Shown: piece after piece, positions 13,260 to 24,799 of the stretch
How the letters are laid out: each line of letters starts with the position of its first letter
Numbering within the stretch: position 1 is the stretch's first letter
NCBI GenBank assembly: GCA_948567375.1
Contig: OX419761.1
Coordinates: 16,866,501 to 16,930,500, forward strand
Source: Lunularia cruciata
Lineage: Eukaryota > Streptophyta > Marchantiopsida > Lunulariales > Lunulariaceae
Reading direction: 5' to 3'
DNA length: 64,000 bases
Notes under the pieces: model-generated
Seen by the model: only the letters and a program-made list of their open reading frames with translations
Told to the model about the DNA's origin: nothing
Database searches by the model: none
Program-made: the position numbers and the translations under genes

Positions 13260-13875
13260 CACTTTGTGAGATTCTTCCCTTGGCAACTCCTGCAGCAAAC
13301 CCTACTGACCTGCAAAAATCCCTCTCCAATTCTGTCTCTCATCACTCTCTCAACAATTTTCCCAGAAAATCCTTCTTCACTCTCCTATCCTCACCTTTGT
13401 GAGATTCTCATTTTTGGCAACTCTTGCAGCAAACCATAATACACCTGCAAAAATTCCCTCTCCATTTTTGTCTCTCATCACTCTCTTAACATTTTTCCCA
13501 AAAAATCCTTCTTCACTCTCCTATCCTCACCTACGTGAGATTCTCTCCTTGGCAACTCTTGCAACAAACTCTACTGACCTGCAAAAATCCCTCTCCAATT
13601 CTATCTCTCATCACTCTTGCAACATTTTTCCTAGAAAATCCTTTTCACTCTCTTGTCCTCACCTTCGTGGGATCTCATTTTTGGCAACTCTTATAGCAAA
13701 CTCTACTGACTTGCAAAAGTTCCCTCTCCAATTTTGTCTCTCATCACTCACTCAACATTTTTCCCAGAAAATCCTTCTTCACTCTCCTGTCCTCACCTTC
13801 ATGAGATTCTCATTTTTGGCAACTCATGCAGCAAACCCTACTGACCTGCAAAAACCCTTCTCCAGTTCTGTCCTT
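13260..13875 (+). repeat. Minisatellite array, ~135-bp unit, ~4.5 copies
   Basis: Copies of the phrase gcaaaccctactgacctgc lie near 13,294, 13,430, 13,564, 13,694 and 13,832, giving spacings of about 130-138 bp. Each unit also holds a tcctcac...gtgagattc motif. Pyrimidine-rich like the preceding array. Confidence 0.8.
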
Positions 13876-14398
13876 CTCCTCTCTCTCATCATTGTCAAAA
13901 AACCTCTAAACCTCCCAAAGTATTTCCAAACTCAAAAAGACTCTTTTTGCTCCTCCACTAAGGAAAATACTCTTCACTCCAATAACAAAAAAAAACCTGA
14001 GCTTGTGTAACCCGACATTATTTCTCGGCTCAAGCCACATTAAAAGAATCCTTGAGCTTATAACACCACAAACTATTTCCGGCTTCACAATAATATAGCA
14101 AATATCTCCCGTGACAAGGCAACATAAAACAACACCCGAGACGTATTAACATAAATCTGAGTTCCTTACAACAAGAAAAAGAGAAAAAAGAAAGTTTATC
14201 ACACCAAAGATATCAAAGGCATGTGTGGGCTATTTTCTCAATGACAATGTCTGACACAAAGTCACTTTACTTTGGGTTACAAACCAAAGGTATAATTATT
14301 CACCTTTCAATGCCATTTGGGTTCAAGACAACTTTGTGGGTACATTTCTTCTTCCAAATAAAACAATAACTTAAAAAAACAAAAAATGTGGTACCACA

Positions 14399-15327
14399 AG
14401 TTGGTGGTGGTAGTTGGTGTTGGCAATTGGTGGTGATTCTTGGTGGGGTACTTGCGGTGGTTACGGTTGCGGTTTGCAATTTATGGTTACTTTGTCATGA
14501 TTGAATTCTTTGGGGATTCTAGAGGAGATAGAGCTACAAGACACAATGAGTTTACTTGAAGTGATGCTTGATATCAACTTGTATCTCAAGTCCTAATGAG
14601 GGAGGAGATTGACTCTGAGTTGGAGTTTGACACATGAGTTGATTTAGTTGAGAGTGCACTTGGTGTGTATGCACTGTTGTTGTGGGACATGGATGAGATT
14701 TATGGGGTCTCCAAAGGCCTCAAGCATTACTATTGTACAATGGTACCATTGAGTTGGATGACTTCATCTAAGAGTTTGGTAGTTGGTGTGATTTGCATTA
14801 GATGTTGAACTCAACTTTGTTCACACCCTTCATGGCATGGAAGGGGTTGTTTCAGCACTTGGGGAGTCTATCAATGGATGAAAATCATGAGTTCAAGAGA
14901 GCTCACTTGGAAGAGATCAAGCTATGGAGATAGTAATGGTCTCCAAACTACATCTCTATCATTTCAAGCTCGGTTGCCAAGGTAGATTGGAAACACCCAC
15001 AAGTTCTAGCTTGAGTAGCATTGGTGGAGCTAGTGGAGGTGCATTAGCTTGAGATAGTGATACTACAAGTGGAGGAGAGAGTAGTGACATCTAGATCTGG
15101 TAGGGAGATCTCATCCATAATATTTACTTCTTCTAGAGTGCAACAGAGTGCACCATGCCATGTTGACTTCCCAGGGTAGAGTGGATAGCCCAGATCCTAT
15201 GGAGCAAGTAGAGGGCCTAGTGTAGTTAGACCCTTACCTTCATTTTTAGGTCAACAATAGCCAGAGGTGGTGGTGTTGCTTGTTGGACTTGTGGTAGACT
15301 TCACCACAAGAGAGATGTACTAAAGGA
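14399..15327 (+). pseudogene. G-main leader end and gag, N-terminal part (broken)
   Basis: After L1 the leader resumes (14,399 to about 14,830) and then runs into decayed gag. From about 15,085 the sequence matches G2 gag (30,780-30,960, minus) closely. The first zinc-knuckle half, read as CWTCGRLHHKRD, is reached just before 15,327, where A1 interrupts; gag resumes at 46,029. Several in-frame stops are present. Confidence 0.65.
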
Positions 15328-16017
15328 TGTAACATCCATTTGTGCATATATGTGCTATTGTGATATTTAGTTTGGTATTATAAGTATTTGAGAGATATAA
15401 TCTATATATACATAAAGGATGGTTCTATATTAGTCATAATTAGCTAAATTTAGTCATAGCTAAGATAGAAAGGACCTTACTTTAGAGGAACTAGAAAAGA
15501 TGAGCACCACTATTTTGGATTCTAGTGTGTTGACTTGGTATTATTCCTAGGTGTTTAGCTTTGAGAAAAGAGTAGAGAACTCTTGGACCCACAAGCCTTT
15601 TTGTTTCAAATTCTTCTATAGTCCAAGGATAGCCCATGTGAAGGAATCCCTGACTAAGTGGTTGGATCAAGATAAGACCACATGCTTAGGAGAATATTCT
15701 CATGAGTATGGATATTCCTTTAACTTTTTGATTTTATTTGACTTTTAGCCTAGTAACTTGAGTTACTCTAATAATTAGTAACTTTGGTGTGTAACTATTT
15801 CACAAGTAAATAAACTAGGGGTGAGGAGGTGCTCATCATCCTTTCATTTGCAACTATCTATTTTTCATCGAGTTCTCTAGTGAGCAATGTCTTGATTCTT
15901 GGAGTGTTAGCCTTGGAAGAGTATGATGGATTGGAGTTCCTTGCCTTCTTAGTCCATGGTGTGTTACTATTATAGCCATTAGGGGTTTATCTTGAGTGAA
16001 AGGCAATCTGACTCACA
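15328..16017 (+). repeat. A1 5' LTR
   Basis: About 690 bp, homologous to the split 3' LTR (39,877-39,979 plus 45,483-46,028) and to two tandem LTRs at 54,722-56,100 on the other strand. A TATA-like tract is degenerate here (aaataaactagg near 15,808) but reads tatataaactagg in the 3' copy. The exact 3' boundary (16,005 or 16,017) depends on whether the gactcaca tail belongs to the LTR. Confidence 0.75.
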
Positions 16018-17566
16018 TTTTGTGGTTAATTACCAAGATCTCTCTAGGATGCAAGATAATATTCTGCATGCAATTTTATATTAGACAAAAGGAGGCTATG
16101 AGAGCTCATTTAGAGAGAACATTAGGGGAGTAGAGAGCTTAACTTATGTTAGAGAACCAAGACCTATTTATATACCCTATTCATTATGATATTTTTGAGA
16201 TGATATTGTACATCTTGTACACATGAGAGGATTTGGAGAGATTGTATGAGGTGGATTGCAAATTTTGGAGATAACGGTGATTTTGGGCAAAATCTCAAAT
16301 TTGAGATCTGGACTTGAAATTTCTACACATGATTGCTAGATTATTCTCCAATTATTACACTTGAAATTATTGTGAGATCTAGTACATGCCTTGAGCAAGA
16401 ATTTTTGAAAGTTGATAAGGTAAATTGCTCTTAAAATTGCATACTCTCTGGAGAATTGTATAGAGTCTTCCATTGCTTCAATTTTCAATGGATTGTTTTG
16501 AAACATTCCAAAAAAAGTTAGTGTATAGTATTACCTTTTGGCCCAAGAATTAGAGAGAGATCATTCCAATGCAAAAAGTTTTGTGTTTTAAAGTGAGGGA
16601 GGTGGTTTTTAAACCAAATCTCAAATATATGTGTTGAATAGAAAGATGCTTAGGCCAAATGGCTAAATGAAAAGATCTGAAATTTTTCAAGGGAGGATGA
16701 CCTGGGGTTTTTATCAAGTGTATAGAATTTCAAAAGACTATGACATACCAGTTGAGAGAATTTAGTGACATTGTGAAGAGTTGAGATTTTGCAGAGTTGA
16801 GATCTCATGCACGAGGAATGTGAGAGCAATAAAAAGCATGTTTGAGTGTTTAGACTCATTTTGGGAACATGGAGGGTCACCAAGAGTGGAAATTGAGGCT
16901 ATGAAAGGTTTCCCAAGGGTTTGTTGTGATTGTAGGGGTGAATTTGAGGAAAAGAAATTTAGAATAGAATTTGAAGAGAGTGTTGAGAGGATCCAAAAAC
17001 ATACATCATTTGAGGAAAGAGAGAGTCCAAGTGCTTTCTATGTGAAGAGAAGCGACATCAGGCAAGTTCATGTTTATTGACCTTTGAGAGCAAGAGATTG
17101 AGGGAAAGGAGAGGCTTACATGACTTGGGTTTTTATGTTGAACCTTCTTCACCAAGATTAGGAGAGAGAAGATCTAAGACCAAGGAGTTGTGTGAGGTTT
17201 GTGGAGTGGAATGACTTCCAAAATGATATGAGTGTAGTGGAGTAACAACAATTTTGGAGACTTTGGGTAAGGCTCTTGGAGAGAGTCATAGTACAACTAT
17301 AGAAATACTATCACCTTCATCAGCCAGTTCTCAAGATTTGTGAGGGAGATAATCTTTCAACTTATGGATAAGCTATACATGACGGTTTGATTAATATACA
17401 TGTTAGGATTTGATGTTGCTATAGAAATCTTGGAGTAACTTGGATCTTTTATATTCCCTAGAGTAGACTACTCTAAAATGGTGTTAGTCATGTATATAGT
17501 CGGTTAGTTATAGAGTGAGAAAAGAAAAAAAACTGAGAGAAAAGAGAAAGATAGTGAGGGGCTAAG
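16018..17566 (+). other. A1 leader
   Basis: About 1.5 kb of non-coding sequence between LTR and gag. A 99-codon frame at 16,781-17,080 has no recognisable domain and is probably chance. I could not identify a convincing primer-binding site after the LTR. Confidence 0.5.
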
Positions 17567-18870
17567 ATGGAGAAACTTCCAGTTTTCTTTGGCAAGGATG
17601 GAGAATATGTGCAGGCCTTTGTGAGAGGCTTCAAGAGAGCTTGCATAAGAAACAATTTAGAGGAGGAAGAATGAGTGGGCCTCATTATTACTAGATTTCT
17701 TTGAGGATGTAGCACTTACATGGTGTGAATCAGAATACCAAAAGAGAGAGAGGAGAGATGGACAAGAAGAGTCTTGGGAGAGTTTCACTTCAACACTCAT
17801 TGAGGACTTTCTTTCTGATGAGAGTTACTAGAGATTGATGAATGAAGTTACCTTTTTCAAACAAGGAGATGAAGAGAAAGTGAGAGTCTATTGTAGAGAG
17901 AGTAGAAAAAATTAAAGTCCAAATTTTGCATAATGTTGAGGTATGGTGAAGATGATGTGGAGACCACTATGATTAACATAGGAGCCATGCTTACCAAGAA
18001 TTTTGTGGGTGAGTTGAGACCATAGATTCAAAGCAAGGAGAGATATAAGAAATCTTCTTCCAATGTTGAAGCCATTAAGATTGCAATTTGTATGGAGGAG
18101 AGTTTAGAAGAGGATGAGAGTGATTTGGTGGTGAAGAAGGTTGTGCATCCTCCTCAAAGCTAAAAGTATGGTAGAAATCCTGATACTTTGGTGGCAAGGT
18201 TTGCACCACAAGTAATTGTTTCTCTAGATCTTGTACCTCCACCAAAAGATCCACTTCAAACCATCATAGAACAACTTGGAGATCTCAAGATCAATGTAGT
18301 GCAACTATGGGAGAAGGGAGATGTGGATCAAAATGTAGGGAGGGGGCCTAGGAGTTATTGAAGCTATTCATATAGAGAAGGTCAACCAACCAATAATTTC
18401 ACTGATAGAAATTGTTTTGGTTTGTGGAGGAAGAAGTCATTTCCAAAGGAATTGCCCAAATTCCACTTACCATGGAGGAAGGGTTATGAGGGAGCCAATA
18501 GAGAGAAAGAGAGGGGAAGTGAAATCCAAGTGGCTCCTAATCCAAATAAAGGTAAGGGGATAGCATCCATAGATGTGGTGGAAAGCAATTGTGAGAGGGG
18601 GAGTGCTTAAACTCCAAAGGTCTTAATTTGGATGTTTTGGCACAAGAGAAGAAGAGAGCTTGTTTTGCAAAGGATGTACACTCTTCTCAAGGATTTACTC
18701 TTAGAAAGGATACTCCTATGTCTATTAGGAGCACTTGCAGCTCAACACCATCAACAAAAAAGTCTCCAATGAAGAAGGTGGGGATAAAGGACTTCTTGAT
18801 CTTAAAGCAACAATGGAACTACAAAGTGTTGGAAGATGTTGGTAGTCACAAGGCTAACATCACAGTGGGC
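17567..18870 (+). pseudogene. A1 gag (broken)
   Basis: The ATG at 17,567 opens MEKLPVFFGKDGEYVQAFVR, a typical gypsy gag start. Stops and frameshifts follow within 120 bases. Around 18,412-18,456 a degenerate CCHC zinc knuckle (CFG...KSFPKE) can be seen, out of frame by one missing base. A basic, Lys/Ser-rich linker (18,422-18,870) leads to the protease. Confidence 0.6.
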
Positions 18871-18873
18871 TAA

Positions 18874-19434
18874 TTGATTGCTTTGAATCCTACCTTGAGA
18901 AAGGAGCTTAGAGGTGTTTTAGGTTCTTCAAGGAGCAAGAGGAAGAAGAAGAAGAAGGCAAAAGCTCCAATATCAATGGGGGTGGTGGATGCCAAGCCAA
19001 CACCATGGGACGCTTGTGAATATGCCTCCAAGATTGATGTGAGAGTGAATGGTCATAACATCAAGGATGCACTTGTTGATGGAGGATCAACAGTGAATGC
19101 TATGTTAGAAAGATTGATGAAGAAGTTGGATATGATGGCCTCCACACCTTCAACATTTGTGGTAAGCATGGTAAACAAACAACAAGTTCAACCTATAGGG
19201 GTGATGTATAAGGTGATAGTTTCAATTATGGGAGTTCAAAATCTCATGACTTTCCAAGTCTTGAAAGATTTGAGTTATGATTTGCTTCTTGGGAGGCCAT
19301 GGTTGAGAGCAACATGCAAAATTCATCAATGGCACAAAGAGTACTTGATGCTTGGGCCATCAAACCATAGAGTCATAGTTCCTATGACTAACACCACCAA
19401 CAATTCACATTTAGATATACCATCTTTTGATTAA
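18874..19434 (+). pseudogene. A1 retropepsin-like protease
   Basis: An open frame of 186 codons. It has the aspartic-protease signature with DGGST (near codon 70) where families usually have DTG or DSG, followed by the hydrophobic flap region and the closing LLLGRPWL motif. This is the classic fold of the Ty3 protease that matures Gag-Pol. The frame is one of the best preserved in A1, but the flanking gag and RT are broken, so the element cannot be active. The DGG active site may reduce activity; some plant elements do carry non-standard residues here. Confidence 0.75.
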
Positions 19435-19439
19435 TGGGA

Positions 19440-20633
19440 ATCAAATTCAGAAGTAGGAGCTTCATGTGTGGACAAAAGCATGGAAGAAGAGACTTCCATG
19501 GAGGAGGATGAATATGAATCTAATCCAAATGTGTATCCCTTGTTTGCTATGGATTTTGGACCTAAGCCAGAGGTTTTGAAAGATCACCAGATAAATCACC
19601 ATTGATACTTGAGGAGATAGAGAGGAAGTTATCTATCCTCAAGTCCAAATGCTACCAAGGAGGAGAAGGTAAGATTTGAGAAGATATTTTGCAAGTTCAT
19701 CTATGTATTTGCTTTTAGTTACAAGGATCTAAAGGAAGTCACCTTGGAGGAGGACAAGATTGAGGTGGAGTCACATGCAAGACCAATCCGCCAAAAGCAA
19801 ACATTGCATTAGTCCACCAATATCTTTGGTTGTGAAGGAGGAGATTGATAAGCTCAAGGAGGCCGGATTTATCTTTGAGGTAGAGAATTCAAAATAGATG
19901 TCTCCAATTGTGATTGTGAAGAAAACAAATGGTAAGTTTTGGGTATGTGTGGATTACAAGAAGTTCAATACTATTACTAATAAGGACTATTATCCTTTAC
20001 CATTCATTGATGAGATCTTGGAGGAAGTTGCAAGTCATGAAAGGTACAATTTTGGAAATGGTTATAGTGGGTATAACCAAATCAAGATTCCTTTTGAGCA
20101 TCAACAACTCACCACATTCACCACACCTTAGAGGAATTACACTTTCAAGTTCATGCCTTTTGGGCTTTGCAATGCTCCAGCTACATTCCAACGGTTCATG
20201 AACAAGGTGTTTAAAAATTTCTTTGGGAAATTTGTGAGAGACTTCATTAATGACTTTTGTGTCTATGTGACAGCAAGGAGGAGCACATTGAGCACCTGAT
20301 TAAGATCTTGCAATGCTTGAATGAAGCAAATGCATCACTAAACCCATAGAAGTGCATTTTTGGTTGTGAAGAAAGTCTACTTTTAGAGCACATGATCTCC
20401 AAGGATGGACTAGAAGTTGACCTTGAGACTGTGAGGAAACTCTCATACCTTCCATTCCCTTCAAGCTTGACAAAGTTAAACCAATTCCTGGGGATGGTTA
20501 GGTACTATAGGAGATTCATCTTCTTATTTTCCAACAAAGCTTATGCATTGACCATCTACATGAAGAAGGGTGTAGAATACATGGTGATTTTGGAGGACAA
20601 GGAGGCTCTGAAAGCTTTTGAAGAGATCAAGTA
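19440..20633 (+). pseudogene. A1 reverse transcriptase (broken)
   Basis: After a linker with stops, RT palm and finger motifs appear: VIVKKTNGKFWVCVDYKKFN at 19,898 onward, the GYNQIKI motif, MPFGLCNAPATFQ after a stop at about 20,130, and the catalytic box decayed to FINDFCVY (second Asp position kept, first changed to Asn) near 20,240. The thumb and connection follow at 20,392-20,634. At least three stops interrupt it. Confidence 0.8.
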
Positions 20634-21191
20634 ATTCCTTGTTGTAGCTCCAATTCTTGCTAAACCTAATTGGAGTAGGCCTTTCATCCTCTATACTGAT
20701 GTTTCCAATGTAGATATAGAATGTACTCTTAGTCAATTAGACCAAGATGGGCATGATCATCCAATAGCTTATGCTAGTAAGCAGATGGTTTCAACATAAA
20801 AGAACTACTCTATCATAGAGAGAGAAGGGTTGGCAATAATATTTGGTCTCAAGAAGTTTAAACACTACTTGATTGGAGGGAAAGCCACCATTGTCATAGA
20901 TCACAAGGCTTTGAGGTACATCTTCAACAAGCCTATGTGGAAGTGAGGCTAGCAAGGTGGATGATACTCTTTTCTAAGTATGACTACACCATTGAGGATA
21001 GGCCAAGGAAGAAACATGCAAATACTGATTTGTTATCTAGGGCCTATGATCATGATGGAGATGAGCTAGTGGATGATTCCTTCTTGGATGAGGAGCTCAT
21101 GACAATCTCAATCACTCAAGAGGTTCCAATGGAGTACAAGGAAATTGTGGACTTTGTTATAAGAGGTAACTATCCAAAAGGGATGTATGCT
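20634..21191 (+). pseudogene. A1 RNase H and start of integrase linker
   Basis: RNase H of the Ty3 type: FILYTDVSN (first Asp), EREGLAII (Glu), IDHKAL (third Asp), then the TIEDRPRKKHANTDLLSRA hallmark with the DLLSR box. The frame 20,937-21,233 ends in L2. Integrase resumes after L2 at 39,171, as shown by the uninterrupted A2 copy at 57,012-57,743. Confidence 0.8.
21187..21191 (+). repeat. Target-site duplication of L2, left copy
   Basis: ATGCT directly before TGTGACAAC. The same 5-mer follows the right terminus at 39,166-39,170, and the A2 copy shows one uninterrupted site at the homologous position (57,361-57,375). Confidence 0.9.
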
Positions 21192-21979
21192 TGTGACAAC
21201 CCGGAAAATATCACTTTTGCGGTAATCAGGTAAGTAAAGTTTGTTCCTGCAGAGATACGAGTCAGATATTTCCAAATATAAAGCAAAGTAACAAATTAGT
21301 TCTTCTTGATTTCATCTTTAATCTCTCAGGTAGAAACCACACCTAGAAGAGAGTAACAAGCACTAATATGTGTTCTTGTCACAAATTAACACTTCTTAAT
21401 CACAACTCCATCAAATCTTTCCAAACAATCTTGATTGTGATGATTTAGGTTCTCCCAAAAACAGCACTTCACTGCAAAACAACTTTGCCTCAAAATTGTG
21501 TTCCACCCCTCCATTGAAAGCACAATTCTTTGATTGATGTTGCTTCACATCAACTTTGCGTTGCACTCATAAATGCAGAATACTACCAACACTACAATTC
21601 CTCTCAGATCTGTCAAGGCATTGCTCCGATTGCATTTCACTTAGGATCAAACACACAAAATGAAGATCAAGGCTACAGAATCCAACATCCAACAAGCACA
21701 CTAACTTGCATTCTGAATTTCTCCCAACATCACAAACACAATCACACATTGATACTCGGAATCAAGCTCAAGCGACGAGCACTGCTTCATAGCACTTTGT
21801 TTTATCTATTCTCAAAAATTATGAGCACTAAACAACATAATACTGAAATGCCACCTTTAAATAGTGAAGCAAACAACAGTTCTAACAACTATACCGTTTC
21901 CTAACAACTCTTCCTACCTACAGATCCAAATTGACAACGCACCTCTTCATATCTGCCTCTTCAGATCTCAAAACTGTTA

Positions 21980-23690
21980 CTACTCCAATCCGATGTCTTC
22001 TTCTTCCTCGGCTTTCAATCCCAATCCCGAAGTAATTTCACTTACTACTACTTTGTCCTTGGGTTTCATAACTCCTAATTCCTCTACCAATTCTAATAGT
22101 TCTCTTTCCTGATCTGCAATTCCACTAGTGGGTAATCCTTCTAACTCCTTATCTCTTGGCCCACTCTTCTCTAATGTCTCCGATGGTAATTCCAAAGACA
22201 TCTGCACTCCTATGTTATCTACTTTGGGTTTTGCTCTGACAACCTTCTGAAGTTTATCTATCTCTAACTTAACTAAATCTAATCTAATTGTGATATTGTC
22301 TTTTACTTCCAATATCTTTCTATCTACACAAGTTTTGAGACTGATGAGTAAGGCATTCAAATCCTTATCCTTTGCATTTTTCCTCCTGGTCTCCTGCACC
22401 AACAACTTCAACTTATGCAATCTCATTTCTTCAATGTGCAAGTTGGCCTCTGTACTTAGCATTGTGTTCATCTTGATCATGATTTCCTTCAATGGCTCCA
22501 ATCTTATCTTCCTCTCCCATTCTTGATTTGCAAGCCAATCTTCTCTGTACATTGCCAATTCCACTTCAAACTCTGCTTTCACAGTTTCCTTCTCCTTCTC
22601 CTTCTGCACAATCTTCTCCTCCTGATTGCAAAGTAACTCTCTCAACCTTTCTTCCTCTTTATATCTCACTGTCAACTCTTGTTGCCACAATTGCTTCTTC
22701 TCCTCTACACTCTCCATCACCCTATTGAGCTCTTGCTCTTTTTCTGCTACTCTTGCCATAACATGGATAATTTCTAATCTCAAATCAGCAAATTGCTGCT
22801 TCAAGATTTCATACTCAACTACTTGTCTTTCCCTTGCTATGACATTTTGCTTTATTTGTTCCTCCCTATCACTTGCTTTCTCTCTTCAAATTCTCAATCA
22901 CTTGATTCTGTACTATTGCATCTACTCATAGTACTTCCTTTTCCTCCTCACCTCGGATTATACTCTTCTTTAATTCCAAGTTCTCTTCTTCTAATCGAGC
23001 TAACACCTGCAACACAGTCTTCACCTCCGGACACTTCAACTACATCTCCTTCTTCCTATGCTCTAACTTTACTAACAACGAGCACACAACCTCCCACAGA
23101 TACACTACTCCTTCACTCGGGGTTACCTTGACTCATGGACTTATCTTCTTCTTCGCCTCTTCCTCACTTGACACTCGCCTTCTAAGCCGCAGTTGCCTTA
23201 TAGGAATGGATTCTTTGCTCCCCAAACTTCCATCCTCCTCTTCTCTTACCTTACTCAGCTCCACTCCACACTTTGCCTTTTGTCCGAAATGAACTCCTCT
23301 TTGAATGGTAACTCTCTTCTCCTCTTGCTCTGGAACTTCATCTTCTAGTTTTGAGTTACTTTTCTCCTTTGTCTCTATCTTGGCTTCCTCTTCTTTGGGT
23401 ACCAATGTCATCTCCACTCCATCGTTGCTATCACTACTTGTGTCTCCACTCTGCAGTGTGAATGCGGGTTCTTCCTCCCTTTCCAAATCTTTGGACTTGC
23501 ACTCGGCTTTGCCTTCTGATTCTTTGTCCAATGACGCGACTACCACCAATTTTTTCCTTGGGTTTACCCTTCTAGCCTTCTGAGGTCTCGCTTCCTCTAC
23601 TTCTTCTTCTCCTTGTCGACTCCTCTTCTTTGACTTTGGAGTACTCACTTCCAACTGCACACTTTGCTCCGTCTGCACGTGTACTCATCA
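21980..23690 (-). pseudogene. L2 LTR-internal coiled-coil ORF, C-terminal part
   Basis: Minus-strand frames 21,980-22,804 (274 codons) and 23,133-23,678 (181 codons) match the L3 LTR ORF. Shared phrases include KEEERLREL, QEEKIVQKEKEKE, and the C-terminal GVQMSLELPSETLEKSG. The protein is acidic and heptad-rich, predicted to form a long coiled coil. A frameshift near 22,850-23,130 separates the pieces. Function unknown. Confidence 0.8.
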
Positions 23691-23763
23691 TTGCTTTTGA
23701 TATGAAGAATGTACTGCTGCTCCTCCACACATACATCACATATTATAATTGACATGTCAAAAT

Positions 23764-24431
23764 TGTCATGCGTATATACATCGCTACACAACATACATTG
23801 CTGTCAACATCATACACTATAGAAGCACAACTCACACATAAGTCATACATAGACTCTAAAGTGCCACAATTAATCAGATTGTTTACCACTCTCAACTCAA
23901 CTCAACTCAACTCAGATCAATACTTGATATGTCACTCTATAAACTGCCAACAACTGGGCATTGATTATAGTCAAGCCACACCCACTCAAGCATAGAGAAT
24001 CCAGGTGATGCTCACCGGCCTCTGTCCACCATAGCCAGGAACTCGAAGGCTCAACATCAGAGAAGTGAGCTCTCTGGAGCTGCACTTTGAAAGTATACCC
24101 CCTGGACTTGAGCTAGGTCTGAACCCTAACGGTCCCGCTGATGGCACACTTGACGGTGCAAACAGTGCAAAGTGACCATGGGCCCCATTGCAAAGTCAAT
24201 ACTCCAAACACAAAATCTGAGCATCAGAAAGTAGTCTATGAGAAACTACTAAAATAACTCTAACTACTATCATTGCAACTCCAGTGTCCAAGCAATCTAG
24301 ATGTGACATTACAAATGGCATGACAACTGTCATGCGTATATAATCGTTACACAACATACATTGCTGTCAACATCATACACTATAGAAGCACAACTCACAT
24401 ATAAGTCATACATAGACTCTAAAGTGCTACA
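23764..24431 (-). repeat. G2 3' split repeats A1-B2-A2
   Basis: Minus-strand order: A1 24,328-24,431 (starts TGTAGCACTTTAG right after the polypurine tract), B2 23,870-24,325 (~456 bp, homologous to B1 at 37,668-38,122), A2 23,764-23,868 (105 bp, homologous to A1). The element's outer ends are the start of B1 and the end of A2, TGTCA and TGACA. This is a split direct repeat and not a plain LTR pair. Confidence 0.85.
24318..24335. repeat. Inverted repeat at the A1/B2 boundary of G2
   Basis: GCATGACA, 2 bp, TGTCATGC. It equals the two outer ends of the element joined head to tail, as expected for a circle junction. Confidence 0.8.
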
Positions 24432-24442
24432 ATTGCCCCCCT
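24431..24442 (-). other. G2 polypurine tract
   Basis: Minus strand AGGGGGGCAATT directly before A1. In Ty3 elements plus-strand synthesis primes here, so the biochemical U3 should start with A1, although the integrated element starts with B1. Confidence 0.75.
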
Positions 24443-24589
24443 AGCTGGCGGTTAGGTCCCTCTAACTCCAGATAGCCATCTACTCTAAGTATATGGTATA
24501 CCCTATAATGGGCAAAGATCAGGAGGCCGGGTGCTATGGAGCCCCATCGTTAGTCGCCTATGTGCAATCTATACCATACAAAGAATGAA

Positions 24590-24790
24590 CTAGCTATAGG
24601 TCAAATACATCTAGGACATAACCGCTATCCTTGAGGAACCATCGCGAGGGGAGGAGTCATACATGCCATATGCCATCCTCTCAAACAACTATCACACACT
24701 AACATAGTAGTAGCTCCACCAAAAGAGCCACATACCATACACCTCAAGCCTGCATGTACAAGTGCCAAGCTTGGGTCCAAAGTACCATCA
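24590..24790 (-). pseudogene. G2 PHD finger after integrase
   Basis: The minus strand encodes LRCMVCGSFGGATTMLVCDS, then CLRGWHMAC, then VPQG, a stop codon, and CPRC. The spacing is C-x2-C, C-x2-C, H-x2-C, C-x2-C, the C4HC3 PHD pattern, with the usual CD.C..GWH core. PHD fingers of this class read the tail of histone H3 in chromatin. It lies where chromoviruses carry a chromodomain, so a role in integration targeting is inferred. A frameshift separates it from integrase, and a nonsense codon replaces the position expected for Trp before CPRC. Confidence 0.8.
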
Positions 24791-24799
24791 ATATTTGGG

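Larger units (their letters stand above)
10795..14228. mobile_element. Insert of unknown type inside L1
   Basis: L homology stops near 10,794 and resumes near 14,229. The insert begins about TGTTGTCTCAGGG and ends near TGACAA, but a target duplication was not clear. It contains two minisatellite arrays with strong pyrimidine bias on the plus strand and no recognisable protein domain. Long frames such as 12,507-13,439 are open because the repeats lack stop codons, not because they look like genes. It may be a non-autonomous transposon. Confidence 0.5.
7096..14398 (-). mobile_element. L1, family-L solo LTR with an internal insertion
   Basis: Starts TGTGACAAC and ends GTACCACA, the same termini as L2 and (reversed) L3. 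Flanking 5-mers ggttg (7,091-7,095) and agttg (14,399-14,403) fit a target duplication with one mismatch. Removing the ~3.4-kb insert at 10,795-14,228 leaves about 3.9 kb, the size of one L LTR (3.78 kb in L3). No internal region is present, so this is a solo LTR left by LTR-LTR recombination. Confidence 0.8.

Noticed and set aside
12507-13439. 310-codon open frame in L1 insert
   Set aside because: It lies across minisatellite units; the frame is open because the C/T-rich repeat lacks stop codons. The amino-acid pattern just mirrors the repeat.
16781-17080. 99-codon frame in the A1 leader
   Set aside because: No domain, not seen in another copy, and lies in a region that is leader in position.
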